From Bacteroidales bacterium F22 (GTDB lineage: Bacteria; Bacteroidota; Bacteroidia; Bacteroidales; Bacteroidaceae), in the NCBI GenBank assembly GCA_029541985.1, contig CP095414.1, positions 496,001 through 560,000 on the forward strand: a DNA stretch of 64,000 nucleotides. The letters are read 5' to 3'. This document shows, one piece after another, positions 9,732 to 18,826 of the stretch; the first letter of the stretch is position 1; each line of letters starts with the position of its first letter. The position numbers and the translations under genes were made by a program. Below the pieces are notes generated by a model, which was not told the origin of the DNA, did no database searches, and was given only the letters and a program-made list of their open reading frames with translations.

Positions 9732-9759
9732 CAGTCGAATTAATCAATAACAGATAAAT

Positions 9760-11073
9760 ATGAATAAAAAAATTGTTACTGCATTAGCAGTAGTAGCTTT
9801 ATCGCTTATGCCAGCTATGGCAGGTGGACTTTTGAGCAACTCCAATCTTAGTGCATCATTTCTACGAATGATGGCTCGTGGAGCTAGTACAGACATCTAT
9901 GCTACATATTACAACCCTGCTGGATTAGCATTTCTTCCTCATGATGGATTATTTCTTTCCATTGATAATCAAAGTGCATTTCAAACCCGTGATATCAGTT
10001 CTACATATAATTGGGACTTAGCATCAACTTCAATAAAGACGTTTGATGGTGATGCGTCCGCTCCTATAGTACCAAGTATTATGATAGCCTATAAAGAAGG
10101 TGACCTAACTTTTTCGGGATTGATTGGTGTTACAGGTGGTGGTGGTAAAGCAACATTCGATACTGGGCTACCGATGTTTCAAGCCCTTGTATCAGGTCTT
10201 ATCTACCAAGGATCTAGCGGTGCTTTAACACCGGATAAATATGATTACGAAGCTAGTATGTCAGGAAGTCAATATATCTTTGGTGGACAATTCGGTATTA
10301 CCTATCAGATATCAGACAACTTTTCCGTATATGGTGGTGGTCGAATGAATTTCTTCAAAGGAAATCAAAAGGGTTCTGTTGCTGCCTCCATGCTTCTTCC
10401 TGATGGATCATCAAGAGAACTAACACACTTAGCTCTTGATGTCGATCAAACTGGTTGGGGTATCACACCAATCATTGGAGCCGACTTTAAATTTGGCAAG
10501 TTCAACATTGGATTGAAATATGAAGTGCGTACAAATCTCAATTTAGAAAATAAAGAAAACTCTCCATTAGTAGGTAACGAGACTGGTCTTCTAGATGCTT
10601 ATAAGGATGGTGTAAACACTCCAAGTGATATTCCTAGTATTATGTCTATTGGTGCAAGTTATGACATTCTTCCAACTCTTCATTTTAACCTAGGCTACAA
10701 TTATTATATGGATAAGGATGCAGGAATGGCAGGAGGAAAACAAAAAGCCCTCACTCATGGCACTTACGAATGGCTGTCAGGAGTTGAGTGGGAAGCATCA
10801 GATCGCTTTACATTCTCAGTGGGTTATCAAAACACTAACTATGGTGTTTCAGATGACTATCAACAAGAAACAAGTTTTTCTTTAGACAGTTATTCAATTG
10901 GCTTTGGAGGACGAATTAAGATGAACGAAAAAGTTGCCTTCAACATAGGTTACATGTTTTCTAACTATAAAAATTACACAGCAACAAAAACTTATGCACA
11001 AGGAGTCACTTTATCGAATGACTTTTCTCGTACAAACAAAGTCTTTGGATTTGGTGTCGAATTCAATTTCTAG
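9760..11073 (+). CDS. FadL/OmpP1/TodX-type outer membrane protein
   Basis: The 437-residue protein has a signal peptide (about 1-21, ending MPAMAGG). After it comes the FadL hallmark region: SASFLRMMARGASTDIYATYYNPAGLA (shown in two parts: residues about 29-40 and 41-56), with NPAGLA as the conserved hatch motif. The rest is alternating beta-strand sequence ending in an aromatic residue (GVEFNF), as expected of an outer membrane barrel. The family takes up long-chain fatty acids and other hydrophobic molecules; the substrate here is unknown. It has its own promoter and a likely terminator downstream, so it is monocistronic. Confidence 0.88.
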   Translation: MNKKIVTALAVVALSLMPAMAGGLLSNSNLSASFLRMMARGASTDIYATYYNPAGLAFLPHDGLFLSIDNQSAFQTRDISSTYNWDLASTSIKTFDGDASAPIVPSIMIAYKEGDLTFSGLIGVTGGGGKATFDTGLPMFQALVSGLIYQGSSGALTPDKYDYEASMSGSQYIFGGQFGITYQISDNFSVYGGGRMNFFKGNQKGSVAASMLLPDGSSRELTHLALDVDQTGWGITPIIGADFKFGKFNIGLKYEVRTNLNLENKENSPLVGNETGLLDAYKDGVNTPSDIPSIMSIGASYDILPTLHFNLGYNYYMDKDAGMAGGKQKALTHGTYEWLSGVEWEASDRFTFSVGYQNTNYGVSDDYQQETSFSLDSYSIGFGGRIKMNEKVAFNIGYMFSNYKNYTATKTYAQGVTLSNDFSRTNKVFGFGVEFNF

Positions 11074-11098
11074 CTAGATATTATATTCACAAGATTTC

Positions 11099-11154
11099 AA
11101 TGGCCTAAAGAAGAAAGTACATCATCAGTGATTTGCTCTCTTTTTTAGGCCATT
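11099..11154 (+). terminator. Long-stem terminator after the FadL-type gene
   Basis: An 11-bp perfect stem (11099-11109 with 11144-11154) is interrupted by a 34-nt loop that can pair further (purine-rich left side against CTCTCTTTTTT on the right). A T/A-rich run follows. It starts 25 bp after the stop. Confidence 0.5.
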
Positions 11155-11240
11155 TTATATACAAAAAAAGGCCTGAAATACTTGTTTTTTTAAGCAACTT
11201 ATCAAGAGTGGAAATTCTTTAAAAAAAAGAAAGAAAAGAG

Positions 11241-11270
11241 TTTGTATATAGATGCAATTACATATATTTG
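11241..11270 (+). promoter_or_regulatory. Promoter of the acidic-protein gene
   Basis: TTTG (11241-11244) lies 18 bp from a perfect TATATTTG (11263-11270). The predicted start near 11277 leaves a leader of about 80 nt before the ATG at 11360. Confidence 0.65.
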
Positions 11271-11359
11271 CACAAAAATTAAGTACCTAATAGACTAAAC
11301 AATTACAAATGACTATTTAGTTACTAATTCAACAAACTAGACGATTAAGATTTTTAACT

Positions 11360-11995
11360 ATGGACCCTCAACTTTTAGAATCATTAGAAAAGCTTATGGC
11401 TGACGGCTGCGAAGATTATGCGTTGACCATCAACCCCCCTTATGGTGACTTTTTACTAGATACCTTCACTTTAGCAACCAAGACATTGTTACTCAAGAAA
11501 GCGAAGAAATTGTATGATAAGTACATTTTACAATTAGTCACAGATGAATGTGAAAATGATGAATATACAATAACAATCAAACTACTACATGAATATCTCA
11601 GAAAAAGTAAAATGCTAGATATCTTCGTCATTGTACTGGATGAAGATAAAGTTTTTGAAATAGACCCAAAAGACTATGAGATAGATGATGATTCAGACTC
11701 CGTTATCTTTAATGTTGTAGATATCGAGGAGGATGATACCTTAGAAGACACAGAAGCATCTATAGACTATGCAGTAACCACTTTTGATGAAGATGATATA
11801 GATTCCCCTCTTGATGCTGAAATACTTAATTTACAAAAGGATAAAGACATCATTTATCCAAACGAGTGGGAAGAAGAGGAAGAAGAAGTAGATGAATTTG
11901 CCGACCCCGAGGATGACATAGACGTTGAGGACGTATCTAACTTCGATGATATAGATCTCGATGAAGCAATAGACAATGAAGAATTAATGAAATAA
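11360..11995 (+). CDS. Very acidic protein of unknown function
   Basis: I do not recognise this 211-residue protein. Residues 1-110 look folded: helices with LLKKAKKLYDKYILQLV, then beta/helix segments, e.g. KMLDIFVIVLDED. Residues about 115-211 are an extreme Asp/Glu-rich tail containing EWEEEEEEVDEF. No signal peptide or membrane segment is seen, so it is probably cytosolic. It has its own two-box promoter and ends at a shared bidirectional terminator. An acidic tail of this kind could act as a protein or nucleic-acid mimic, but no evidence decides this. Confidence 0.75.
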   Translation: MDPQLLESLEKLMADGCEDYALTINPPYGDFLLDTFTLATKTLLLKKAKKLYDKYILQLVTDECENDEYTITIKLLHEYLRKSKMLDIFVIVLDEDKVFEIDPKDYEIDDDSDSVIFNVVDIEEDDTLEDTEASIDYAVTTFDEDDIDSPLDAEILNLQKDKDIIYPNEWEEEEEEVDEFADPEDDIDVEDVSNFDDIDLDEAIDNEELMK

Positions 11996-12036
11996 CGAGA
12001 AAGAATCTATAAAGGTCGATTTTCGTAGTAATAAAA

Positions 12037-12077
12037 AAACATCCCTCTCCGATATTAGATATCGAAGAGGGATGTTT
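12037..12077. terminator. Bidirectional terminator between the acidic-protein gene and cysK
   Basis: A 19-bp stem with one mismatch (12037-12055 with 12059-12077, 3-nt loop) has an A run on the left and T-rich sequence on the right. It lies between two convergent genes. Confidence 0.85.
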
Positions 12078-12092
12078 ATGTTAAAGTCATTT

Positions 12093-13013
12093 TTAGAATG
12101 ACATATTAGAAAGATATCTTTCTCCCGTATCAGGAAGCACTACAATGATATTCTTATCTTTAGTCTCAGCTTTCTTAGCCAATTCCACAGCAGCAGCTAG
12201 AGCAGCTCCAGATGAAATACCAGCCAATACACCTTCTGTTTTTGCCAATAACTTTTGCATATCCATAGAGTCAGTATCAGTAACTGACAATACTTGGTCA
12301 ACCACTTCTTTATGATAATTTCCTGGAATAAAACCAGCACCAATACCTTGTATTTTATGAGGGCCTTTCTTTCCACCAGACAAGATAGCACTTGCCGAAG
12401 GCTCTACAGCTACAGTAATAACTGATTCCAATTTCTCCTTCAAGAAACGACTAGCACCACTCACAGTTCCTCCAGTTCCGACACCAGCGACGAAATAATC
12501 TACTTTTCCATCCATTTGTTCAAATATTTCTGGACCAGTAGTATCATAATGTATCTGCTCAACAGCTGGATTTTCAAACTGTTGCGGAATGATACTATTA
12601 GAAGTTGCTTCATGAAGCAACTTTGCTTTTGCTATAGCACCTGGCATACCTTCGCTACCAGGAGTAAGAACAAGCTCCGCTCCCAAAAAATGGAGTAATT
12701 TGCGACGTTCCACACTCATAGAGTCAGGCATCACTAAAATAGCTTTATATTGACGAGCACTAGCAATTAAAGCTAGACCAACACCTGTATTACCACTTGT
12801 CGGTTCAATTATAGTACCTCCTTTTTTCAAAAGCCCTTTTTTCTCTGCGTCATCCACCATAGCTAATGCCACACGGTCTTTGATACTTCCACCTGGATTT
12901 GTTGATTCCAATTTTGCATATAAATTTCCCTCTAAGCCTAGTACTTGTTCTAGACGAGCTAATCTTACTAAAGGAGTATTTCCGATAGTTCCTGTTACAT
13001 CTTTTTTTGTCAT
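12093..13013 (-). CDS. cysK: Cysteine synthase (O-acetylserine sulfhydrylase)
   Basis: This 306-residue PLP enzyme contains the lysine motif NPGGSIKDR (Lys45 binds PLP), the substrate loop PTSGNTGVG (about 71-79) and the phosphate-binding GTGGTVSG (about 173-180). It makes cysteine from O-acetylserine and sulfide in the cytosol. The length fits CysK. It follows fhs with a 23-bp gap and probably shares its transcript; both pathways draw on serine/one-carbon metabolism. Fold-type II relatives such as cystathionine beta-synthase are the main alternative, but those are usually longer. Confidence 0.93.
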   Translation of the reverse strand: MTKKDVTGTIGNTPLVRLARLEQVLGLEGNLYAKLESTNPGGSIKDRVALAMVDDAEKKGLLKKGGTIIEPTSGNTGVGLALIASARQYKAILVMPDSMSVERRKLLHFLGAELVLTPGSEGMPGAIAKAKLLHEATSNSIIPQQFENPAVEQIHYDTTGPEIFEQMDGKVDYFVAGVGTGGTVSGASRFLKEKLESVITVAVEPSASAILSGGKKGPHKIQGIGAGFIPGNYHKEVVDQVLSVTDTDSMDMQKLLAKTEGVLAGISSGAALAAAVELAKKAETKDKNIIVVLPDTGERYLSNMSF

Positions 13014-13036
13014 CCTATTCTTTTTTTATTAAAAAA

Positions 13037-14707
13037 TTATGAAAGTCCTTCTATTTTACCATCAATTATATCTATACGTTCTGCCTGAGGAGACTTTGGT
13101 AATCCCGGCATTCTTAGTATATCTCCTGCAACTGCTACGATCATTTCCGCACCATTATTAAGGACAATATCCTTAATTTGAAGTTCGAAATTATCTGCAG
13201 CTCCATAAGCTTTTGGATCTCCGCTAAAAGAGTATTGCGTTTTTGCAATGCAAATAGGATAGCTAGTCAATCCCAACTTCTCAAAGTGCTTGAGCTTTCG
13301 TTTTGCTACAGAACTATAACTAATGATACTAGCTCCATAAATATTATGAGCTACTTTATCTATTTTTAATTGAATACTATCTTCATCTGTATATGTGTGA
13401 CATAAAGGTTTACTTGGATTGTTATCAATAGTATCTACTACCAATTGAGCTAAATCTATTGCGCCTTCTCCACCTTCTGTAAAAGCACTATTGATTGCGA
13501 ATCCAACTTTAAGTTCCTCTTCGCAGTGTCTCTTACATGCTTCAAGTTCTTCATCTGTATCTTGGGCAAATTTATTAAAGCAAACCACAACAGTTTGTCC
13601 GAAACCTTTCAGATTACTTACATGCTTATCGAGGTTAGCAAAACCCTTAATTAATCCTTCTTTATTAGGCTTTTTAATTTCTTTTTCATCGACACCACCG
13701 TGCATTTTCAATCCCTGAGCAGTAGCAACAATAATAGTCAATGAAGGTTGCAATTTAGCCTTTCGACACTTTATATTATAAAACTTCTCTGCCCCTAAGT
13801 CGGCTCCAAATCCAGCCTCAGTAATCGTATAATCACTAAAAGTCATTGCCATCTTAGTCGCTAAGATAGAATTGCAACCATGAGCAATATTTGCAAATGG
13901 TCCACCATGAATCAGCGCAGGAGTTCCCTCAGTTGTCTGAACTAGATTAGGATGAATAGCATCTTGCAGTAAAACTGTTATAGCACCCGTAATACCTAAA
14001 TCATCGACAGTAAAAGGGGTATCGTCAAAACGAAAACCTAAAATTATTTTAGCAACTCGTCTTCTAAGGTCTTTGAGATTTTTAGAAAGACATAGAATAG
14101 CCATCAATTCCGAAGCAGGTGTGATATCGAATCCTGACTCTTGAACGATACCATTAGTCTTACGTCCCAATCCAACCACGATACTACGAAGAGAACGGTC
14201 ATTAACATCAAGTACACGTCGCCATAAAACTTCTCTTATTCCACAATCCTCTCCTTGGTGTTGGTAGAGATAATTATCCAACATTGCTGAAATCATGTTA
14301 TTAGCGGATGTAATAGCGTGAAAATCACCAGTAAAATGAAGATTAATCTTATCCATTGGTAGTACTTGAGCATAACCACCTCCAGCAGCCCCACCTTTCA
14401 TACCAAAGCAAGGGCCAAGACTAGGTTCCCTCAAAGCTACGATAGCTTTTCTTCCAATCTTATTGAGTCCTAGAGCAAGCCCAATGCTAACCGTAGTCTT
14501 ACCAATTCCTGCTTTTGTAGCAGTAATAGCAGTAACAAGTATCAATCTCGATTTAGTCACTTTACGGTCTTCAATAAGACTTTCAGGTAATTTACCTATA
14601 TAGCGGCCATGGTGTTCCACCTGGTCAACTGGAATATTTACACTTTCAGCAACAGCATTAATACGTTTTAGTTTAATACTTCTAGCTATTTCAATATCAG
14701 TCTTCAT
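13037..14707 (-). CDS. fhs: Formate-tetrahydrofolate ligase
   Basis: This 556-residue protein is the full-length ATP-dependent ligase making 10-formyl-THF from formate and THF. Its P-loop [10 protein letters not shown] (63-72) differs from the usual TPAGEGK(S/T)[20 protein letters not shown] (about 101-119), HFTGDFHAI and the [13 protein letters not shown] motif (near 270) are all typical. It is first in a two-gene unit with cysK and works with FolD at 2.1 kb in folate one-carbon flux. Confidence 0.95.
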   Translation of the reverse strand: MKTDIEIARSIKLKRINAVAESVNIPVDQVEHHGRYIGKLPESLIEDRKVTKSRLILVTAITATKAGIGKTTVSIGLALGLNKIGRKAIVALREPSLGPCFGMKGGAAGGGYAQVLPMDKINLHFTGDFHAITSANNMISAMLDNYLYQHQGEDCGIREVLWRRVLDVNDRSLRSIVVGLGRKTNGIVQESGFDITPASELMAILCLSKNLKDLRRRVAKIILGFRFDDTPFTVDDLGITGAITVLLQDAIHPNLVQTTEGTPALIHGGPFANIAHGCNSILATKMAMTFSDYTITEAGFGADLGAEKFYNIKCRKAKLQPSLTIIVATAQGLKMHGGVDEKEIKKPNKEGLIKGFANLDKHVSNLKGFGQTVVVCFNKFAQDTDEELEACKRHCEEELKVGFAINSAFTEGGEGAIDLAQLVVDTIDNNPSKPLCHTYTDEDSIQLKIDKVAHNIYGASIISYSSVAKRKLKHFEKLGLTSYPICIAKTQYSFSGDPKAYGAADNFELQIKDIVLNNGAEMIVAVAGDILRMPGLPKSPQAERIDIIDGKIEGLS

Positions 14708-14733
14708 TATTTGTAATGGTTTAGGTTAGAAAT

Positions 14734-14771
14734 AAAAAAAGCGTGCCTAGTATTCTTTTTACTAGACACGC
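14734..14771 (-). terminator. Terminator of the TonB-dependent receptor gene
   Basis: A 12-bp stem with one mismatch (14741-14752 with 14760-14771) is followed on the minus strand by a T run (A run 14734-14740). It sits between the receptor stop and the fhs start. Confidence 0.8.
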
Positions 14772-14778
14772 AAAGATA
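14771..14778 (-). promoter_or_regulatory. fhs: Putative fhs -7 box
   Basis: On the minus strand this reads TATCTTTG, a perfect TAnnTTTG. It lies about 64 bp upstream of the fhs ATG and touches the terminator stem of the preceding gene, so the receptor terminator hairpin would also be in the fhs leader. No convincing -33 box. Confidence 0.45.
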
Positions 14779-14837
14779 ACTATTTCAGATGGTTTTTTCA
14801 GTTAAAAAAACCGAATACTAAATTTAGAATACTAAAT

Positions 14838-17237
14838 TTAGAAATTAATTTTACATCCCATAAAATAAGTACGAGGCAAACTAGGTCCGTAGATATATCC
14901 AGAATCTCTGTTAGCACCTTGGTCAAAATCATCTTGATAACTATCAAAGACATTATTAACACCTAAACTGAGAATGACTTCTAAAGTTTGACCCAAATCA
15001 ACATCATAAGATATCTTAGTTCCTAATTCAAAGAAATCAGGACTATCGACATTTTTATCCTGAGTATCATCAGAAATAGCAGCATGAGGCACAAGCATTG
15101 ATCCAGTATAAGTACCATTCAATCCGATAGTCAATTTTTTTGTCGGATTATAGTTCATCATCATATATCCATATACATCAGGTGTACGAGTCATTTTACG
15201 ACAAGCTAATGATTCATCATCACTCCAAGTCGTTTTTTCATCATACATACTTCGCTGAAGAGTGGACCCCACTTGCAGAGAAAGTAGTCGGCGATATGCA
15301 ATCTTTGCTTCTAAATTAACCCCCCATACTTTAGCACCTGCTCCATTGGTCCGTTGATTTATTAGAAATTGGTCTGTTTCCCCAATTTCTTTTAAGACAA
15401 AAGCGTCGGTCAATTGAGTATAAAAAGCATCAATCATAAAATTAGTACTCCAGTTACCCCATGAGCTATAAGTATCAGCACTCAAACTCCAACTACTAGA
15501 TCTTTCTTCTTTTAGATTAGGGTCAAGTTCTATTATACTTACTCGTTCACTTACATTTCCAATATGTAGATCTTCATCAAAAGCTTGAGGTGCTCTAAAT
15601 CCTTCACTATAACCCAATCTAAGATTGATGTTCTCAGTAGGATTATATCTAATATTTGCTCGAGGGGAGATTATAACATGATCAATAAAATGATGCTTAT
15701 CCATTCTAGCCCCTACCAAGAAACTCCATTTGTCATTTTTCCATTCATTTTGTGCATAAGCACTAGCTATATTTACTGTTTGATCTGTAGAATGGTCGTA
15801 TTCATAACTCTCATCTTCCAAAGATTCGTAACTATACTCGGCACCTCCAGTAAATGTAGCAGGCATAAACCATAGATTATCAAAATTGTAAGAATACTGA
15901 GCTCCACCTAGAGCACTCAACCCCTTCGTGTGACCATATCCACTATAATAACTATCACGATCTGTATTTTGTGCAGATCCGTAAATACTTAACTTGTAAC
16001 TTTCGCTAGGGCTAAAGAGGTCAAAAGTAACTCCTCCACCATCGATACTATGTTTTATTGATTCACACAAATCAGCCATATGAGGTGGTAAAGACAATTT
16101 ATTACCTCCTCTTCTCTGTTCTCCTAAATGATGATATTCAACAGTCAGTTTACTATAATCACTTGTTTTCAAATAACTTCGGAAGCCTAACGTTGTGGAT
16201 TCTAATTCAGGTACTTCTGTATAAGAATCCCCGTCATAGTCATATCCTGAACGTTTACGATTTTGTCCAAAGATATAGACACCCGCTTTATGGTCATCAG
16301 TCACCAAAGAGAGGTTCAATGATGTCTGATTATCAAAAGATCCGCTTCCATCTATACTTGTTAGATTATGTGAAATGCTACCAGAATTACGAATCGGCTC
16401 TTTTGTAATAATATTAATAGTACCCGCAATAGCAGATGCACCGAACAAAGCTGAAGAACCACCGCGCATGACTTCTATCCGTTCAACCATAGTTGCTGGA
16501 ATTTGTTCCAATCCATACACCCCAGTCAAAGCACTAAAAATAGCTCTAGAGTCCATAAGAATCTGTGTATAAGGGCCATCCATTCCATTTATACGAACTT
16601 GTGTAAATCCGCAATTCTGACAATCAGTCTCGACACGTACCCCTGGTTGGAAATGTAATCCCTCTGCAAGCGTTGGGGAATTTGTGTTTTCAAATGTCTC
16701 TAAACTTACGACATTGACAAGAGCAGGAGCCAATCTCCGCTTGGTAGCATTACGATTGGCAGATACGACTACACCATCGAGTGCAACTGCGTCTTGCTTG
16801 AGAGCCACCTTTAAATTTCTTGTTTCACCTTTTTTGAAAGTAAAAGGGACTTCTAATGTCTTATATCCTATAGAAGAGAAAACAACGACAAAATCACCAA
16901 CAGGAAGATTCTTCAAAAAGTAATGTCCTGTTTGGTCCGTTAAATGACCAATCGTTGTTCCTTTAACAGCAACGTTTATATAAGGAAGATGCTCCTTTGT
17001 TTTAGCATCAATAACATGTCCGACTAAATTAGCATCAGTTTTTTTCAATCCTGGATAAGCAGACAAATCAGAAATTAAACTAGCGGGTTGAGAACCGTTT
17101 TCCTTTTCAACATGCACATTTGAAGTGTTATTAGAATATGAGCTTTTACTCATTCCATCACCAGATTGTGCACAAACTGGTAAGCATGCAAGAGATAGAC
17201 TACTAGCTATTACTAGTAGAGAAATATATTTATTCAT
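14838..17237 (-). CDS. TonB-dependent receptor with CxxC plug motif, probable metal or cofactor uptake
   Basis: This 799-residue receptor has a signal peptide (1-23) and a carboxypeptidase-regulatory-like domain (about 70-150: VGHVIDAKTKEHLPYINVAV). A plug domain (about 160-275) contains LDGVVVSANR at the TonB-box side, GTINIITKEP at its end and the unusual DCQNCGF (Cys206, Cys209). A 22-stranded type barrel ends in GCKINF. Receptors of this size and plug type move siderophores, haem, B12 or metals, not the large glycans handled by SusC. The gene 134 bp upstream encodes a His-rich membrane protein, which fits metal uptake by inference. A terminator follows. Confidence 0.88.
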   Translation of the reverse strand: MNKYISLLVIASSLSLACLPVCAQSGDGMSKSSYSNNTSNVHVEKENGSQPASLISDLSAYPGLKKTDANLVGHVIDAKTKEHLPYINVAVKGTTIGHLTDQTGHYFLKNLPVGDFVVVFSSIGYKTLEVPFTFKKGETRNLKVALKQDAVALDGVVVSANRNATKRRLAPALVNVVSLETFENTNSPTLAEGLHFQPGVRVETDCQNCGFTQVRINGMDGPYTQILMDSRAIFSALTGVYGLEQIPATMVERIEVMRGGSSALFGASAIAGTINIITKEPIRNSGSISHNLTSIDGSGSFDNQTSLNLSLVTDDHKAGVYIFGQNRKRSGYDYDGDSYTEVPELESTTLGFRSYLKTSDYSKLTVEYHHLGEQRRGGNKLSLPPHMADLCESIKHSIDGGGVTFDLFSPSESYKLSIYGSAQNTDRDSYYSGYGHTKGLSALGGAQYSYNFDNLWFMPATFTGGAEYSYESLEDESYEYDHSTDQTVNIASAYAQNEWKNDKWSFLVGARMDKHHFIDHVIISPRANIRYNPTENINLRLGYSEGFRAPQAFDEDLHIGNVSERVSIIELDPNLKEERSSSWSLSADTYSSWGNWSTNFMIDAFYTQLTDAFVLKEIGETDQFLINQRTNGAGAKVWGVNLEAKIAYRRLLSLQVGSTLQRSMYDEKTTWSDDESLACRKMTRTPDVYGYMMMNYNPTKKLTIGLNGTYTGSMLVPHAAISDDTQDKNVDSPDFFELGTKISYDVDLGQTLEVILSLGVNNVFDSYQDDFDQGANRDSGYIYGPSLPRTYFMGCKINF

Positions 17238-17371
17238 CCTTTAAATCTTATTGTTTAAAATATAAAAATAGATTATTTGCATTTACAAGACAATATTGAC
17301 AACAAAGCACTATTATCTCTGCCCGCTAACTTCAAAAAAAGAAGCAAAACGAGAATTAACATACAAATAGA

Positions 17372-17881
17372 TTACTGAAAATTAAAATAATAAGAGATAG
17401 GTGGTCCCCGCAAAGAGTATGAAACGAGAAACGGTTTTGCCACATAGCAGTGTATACAATCAATTAGTTCATTGCGAACGTATACAATCAGTGGTATAAC
17501 TAAAAAGAAAAGCAATGGCAAATCCACTTTTCTAAAGTGAGAGAGCATCTCAAAAAGAATAAGCTGATCAGAAGAGTGCTGATGCTCCTGTGAAGGAATA
17601 CCTCTAACATAAGAATCATCTGTAGAATCAAGCTTATTACTAGTTAGATGTGTCATATCAGAATATTGAGCGCCCTCAATATCTGATGTTCGAAAGACAT
17701 TAATCAATATTTTTAATATACCGACCTCTGAAGTATTATCATCCCAAAAATTATAGAAGTGAGAATGGACAATAGATACTCCATCTACCACGTGAACGTG
17801 TGTAAATAGTGTAATTGATGTTGTATACAATACAAATATCGTAAGCAACAAATACCTGCCTATTGTCCTAAAATTATTCAA
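17372..17881 (-). CDS. His-rich small membrane protein, possible metal-binding partner of the receptor
   Basis: I do not recognise a named family for this 169-residue protein. It has an N-terminal hydrophobic signal or anchor (about 10-26), then FTHVHVVDGVSIVHSH with His28, His30, His39 and His41 spaced HxH...HxH. A second cluster EHQHSSD lies near residue 100, and a membrane segment at about 120-136 (LPLLFFLVIPLIVYV). Paired HxH motifs facing the periplasm suggest metal binding. The gene sits immediately upstream of the TonB-dependent receptor on the same strand, so the two likely act together. Confidence 0.65.
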   Translation of the reverse strand: MNNFRTIGRYLLLTIFVLYTTSITLFTHVHVVDGVSIVHSHFYNFWDDNTSEVGILKILINVFRTSDIEGAQYSDMTHLTSNKLDSTDDSYVRGIPSQEHQHSSDQLILFEMLSHFRKVDLPLLFFLVIPLIVYVRNELIDCIHCYVAKPFLVSYSLRGPPISYYFNFQ

Positions 17882-18314
17882 TATAACGTAACAATCTTAT
17901 AAATCAATGAATACCTTAATACCACTGCAAAGTTGCAAGTAATTTTATTATAATGCAAACTAATTTCGAGAATGTTTTACTAAATTATCTCAATAGACAA
18001 GCAAACATTTAACATTTAATGCAACAATATGAATAGATAAATTAGTTACTTATAATCAGTAAGTTAGAGAATAAAATAGACATAACGGATAAACATTTGT
18101 AAAACAGTACAGTTAGAACAGCTTATACATCAAATATCGCCCATTAATCTGAGAATTGGAAATTTATAAACCAACTCATTATATTTAATGATAGTAAGAA
18201 AGTAACAAGATAATATTTTATTAATCCCTCTAATCTAACAATTTGTTTTAAATTTGTACATAATATAGAATTGAGACTCTTTTACAATAACTATCACCAA
18301 AAGATTATAATTAA
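17882..18314. other. 433-bp AT-rich intergenic region between divergent genes
   Basis: No gene is seen. A -7-like TAAATTTG at 18249-18256 points toward rlmH, giving a leader of about 50 nt. No clear promoter was found for the leftward gene. The rest is AT-rich without strong repeats. Confidence 0.4.
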
Positions 18315-18791
18315 ATGAAACTAACCCTATTAGTAGTAGGACGTACGACTCAGAAAGAATATGTCACATTAATTGATGACTATGTAAAGCGTCTGAAACA
18401 CACTCAACTACCTTTAGAGATTAAAGTAATTCCAGAACTTAAGAATACAAAGAACTTAAGCCATTCTCAACAAAAGGAAAAGGAAGGAGCCTTGATACTC
18501 AAAGCATTACAACCAGGAGACCATGTAGTACTCCTAGATGAGCACGGCAAAACCTTTCGGAGTATTGAATTCTCTAATTACCTAGAGAAGAAAATGAATT
18601 CCATACCCAAGCAGATGGTCTGTATTATCGGAGGCCCTTATGGATTTAGCCCTGAGGTATATCAAGCAGCCCATGACAAGATTTCTCTATCTAAGATGAC
18701 ATTGTCTCACCAAATGATTCGTTTATTTTTTGTAGAACAGATTTATAGAGCCATGAGCATACTTCAAGGTGGACCGTACCATCATGAATAA
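18315..18791 (+). CDS. rlmH: 23S rRNA pseudouridine-1915 N3-methyltransferase RlmH
   Basis: This 158-residue SPOUT methyltransferase carries the family motifs LLDEHGKTFRSIEFS, the SAM loop CIIGGPYGFSPEV, and the C-terminal signature LSHQMIRLFFVEQIYRAM...GGPYHHE. It methylates pseudouridine 1915 in helix 69 of 23S rRNA. Length and motifs are standard. A porin gene follows 35 bp downstream on the same strand. Confidence 0.96.
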   Translation: MKLTLLVVGRTTQKEYVTLIDDYVKRLKHTQLPLEIKVIPELKNTKNLSHSQQKEKEGALILKALQPGDHVVLLDEHGKTFRSIEFSNYLEKKMNSIPKQMVCIIGGPYGFSPEVYQAAHDKISLSKMTLSHQMIRLFFVEQIYRAMSILQGGPYHHE

Positions 18792-18826
18792 TAATAAAAA
18801 GACTATTCACCTGAACAGATACAACT

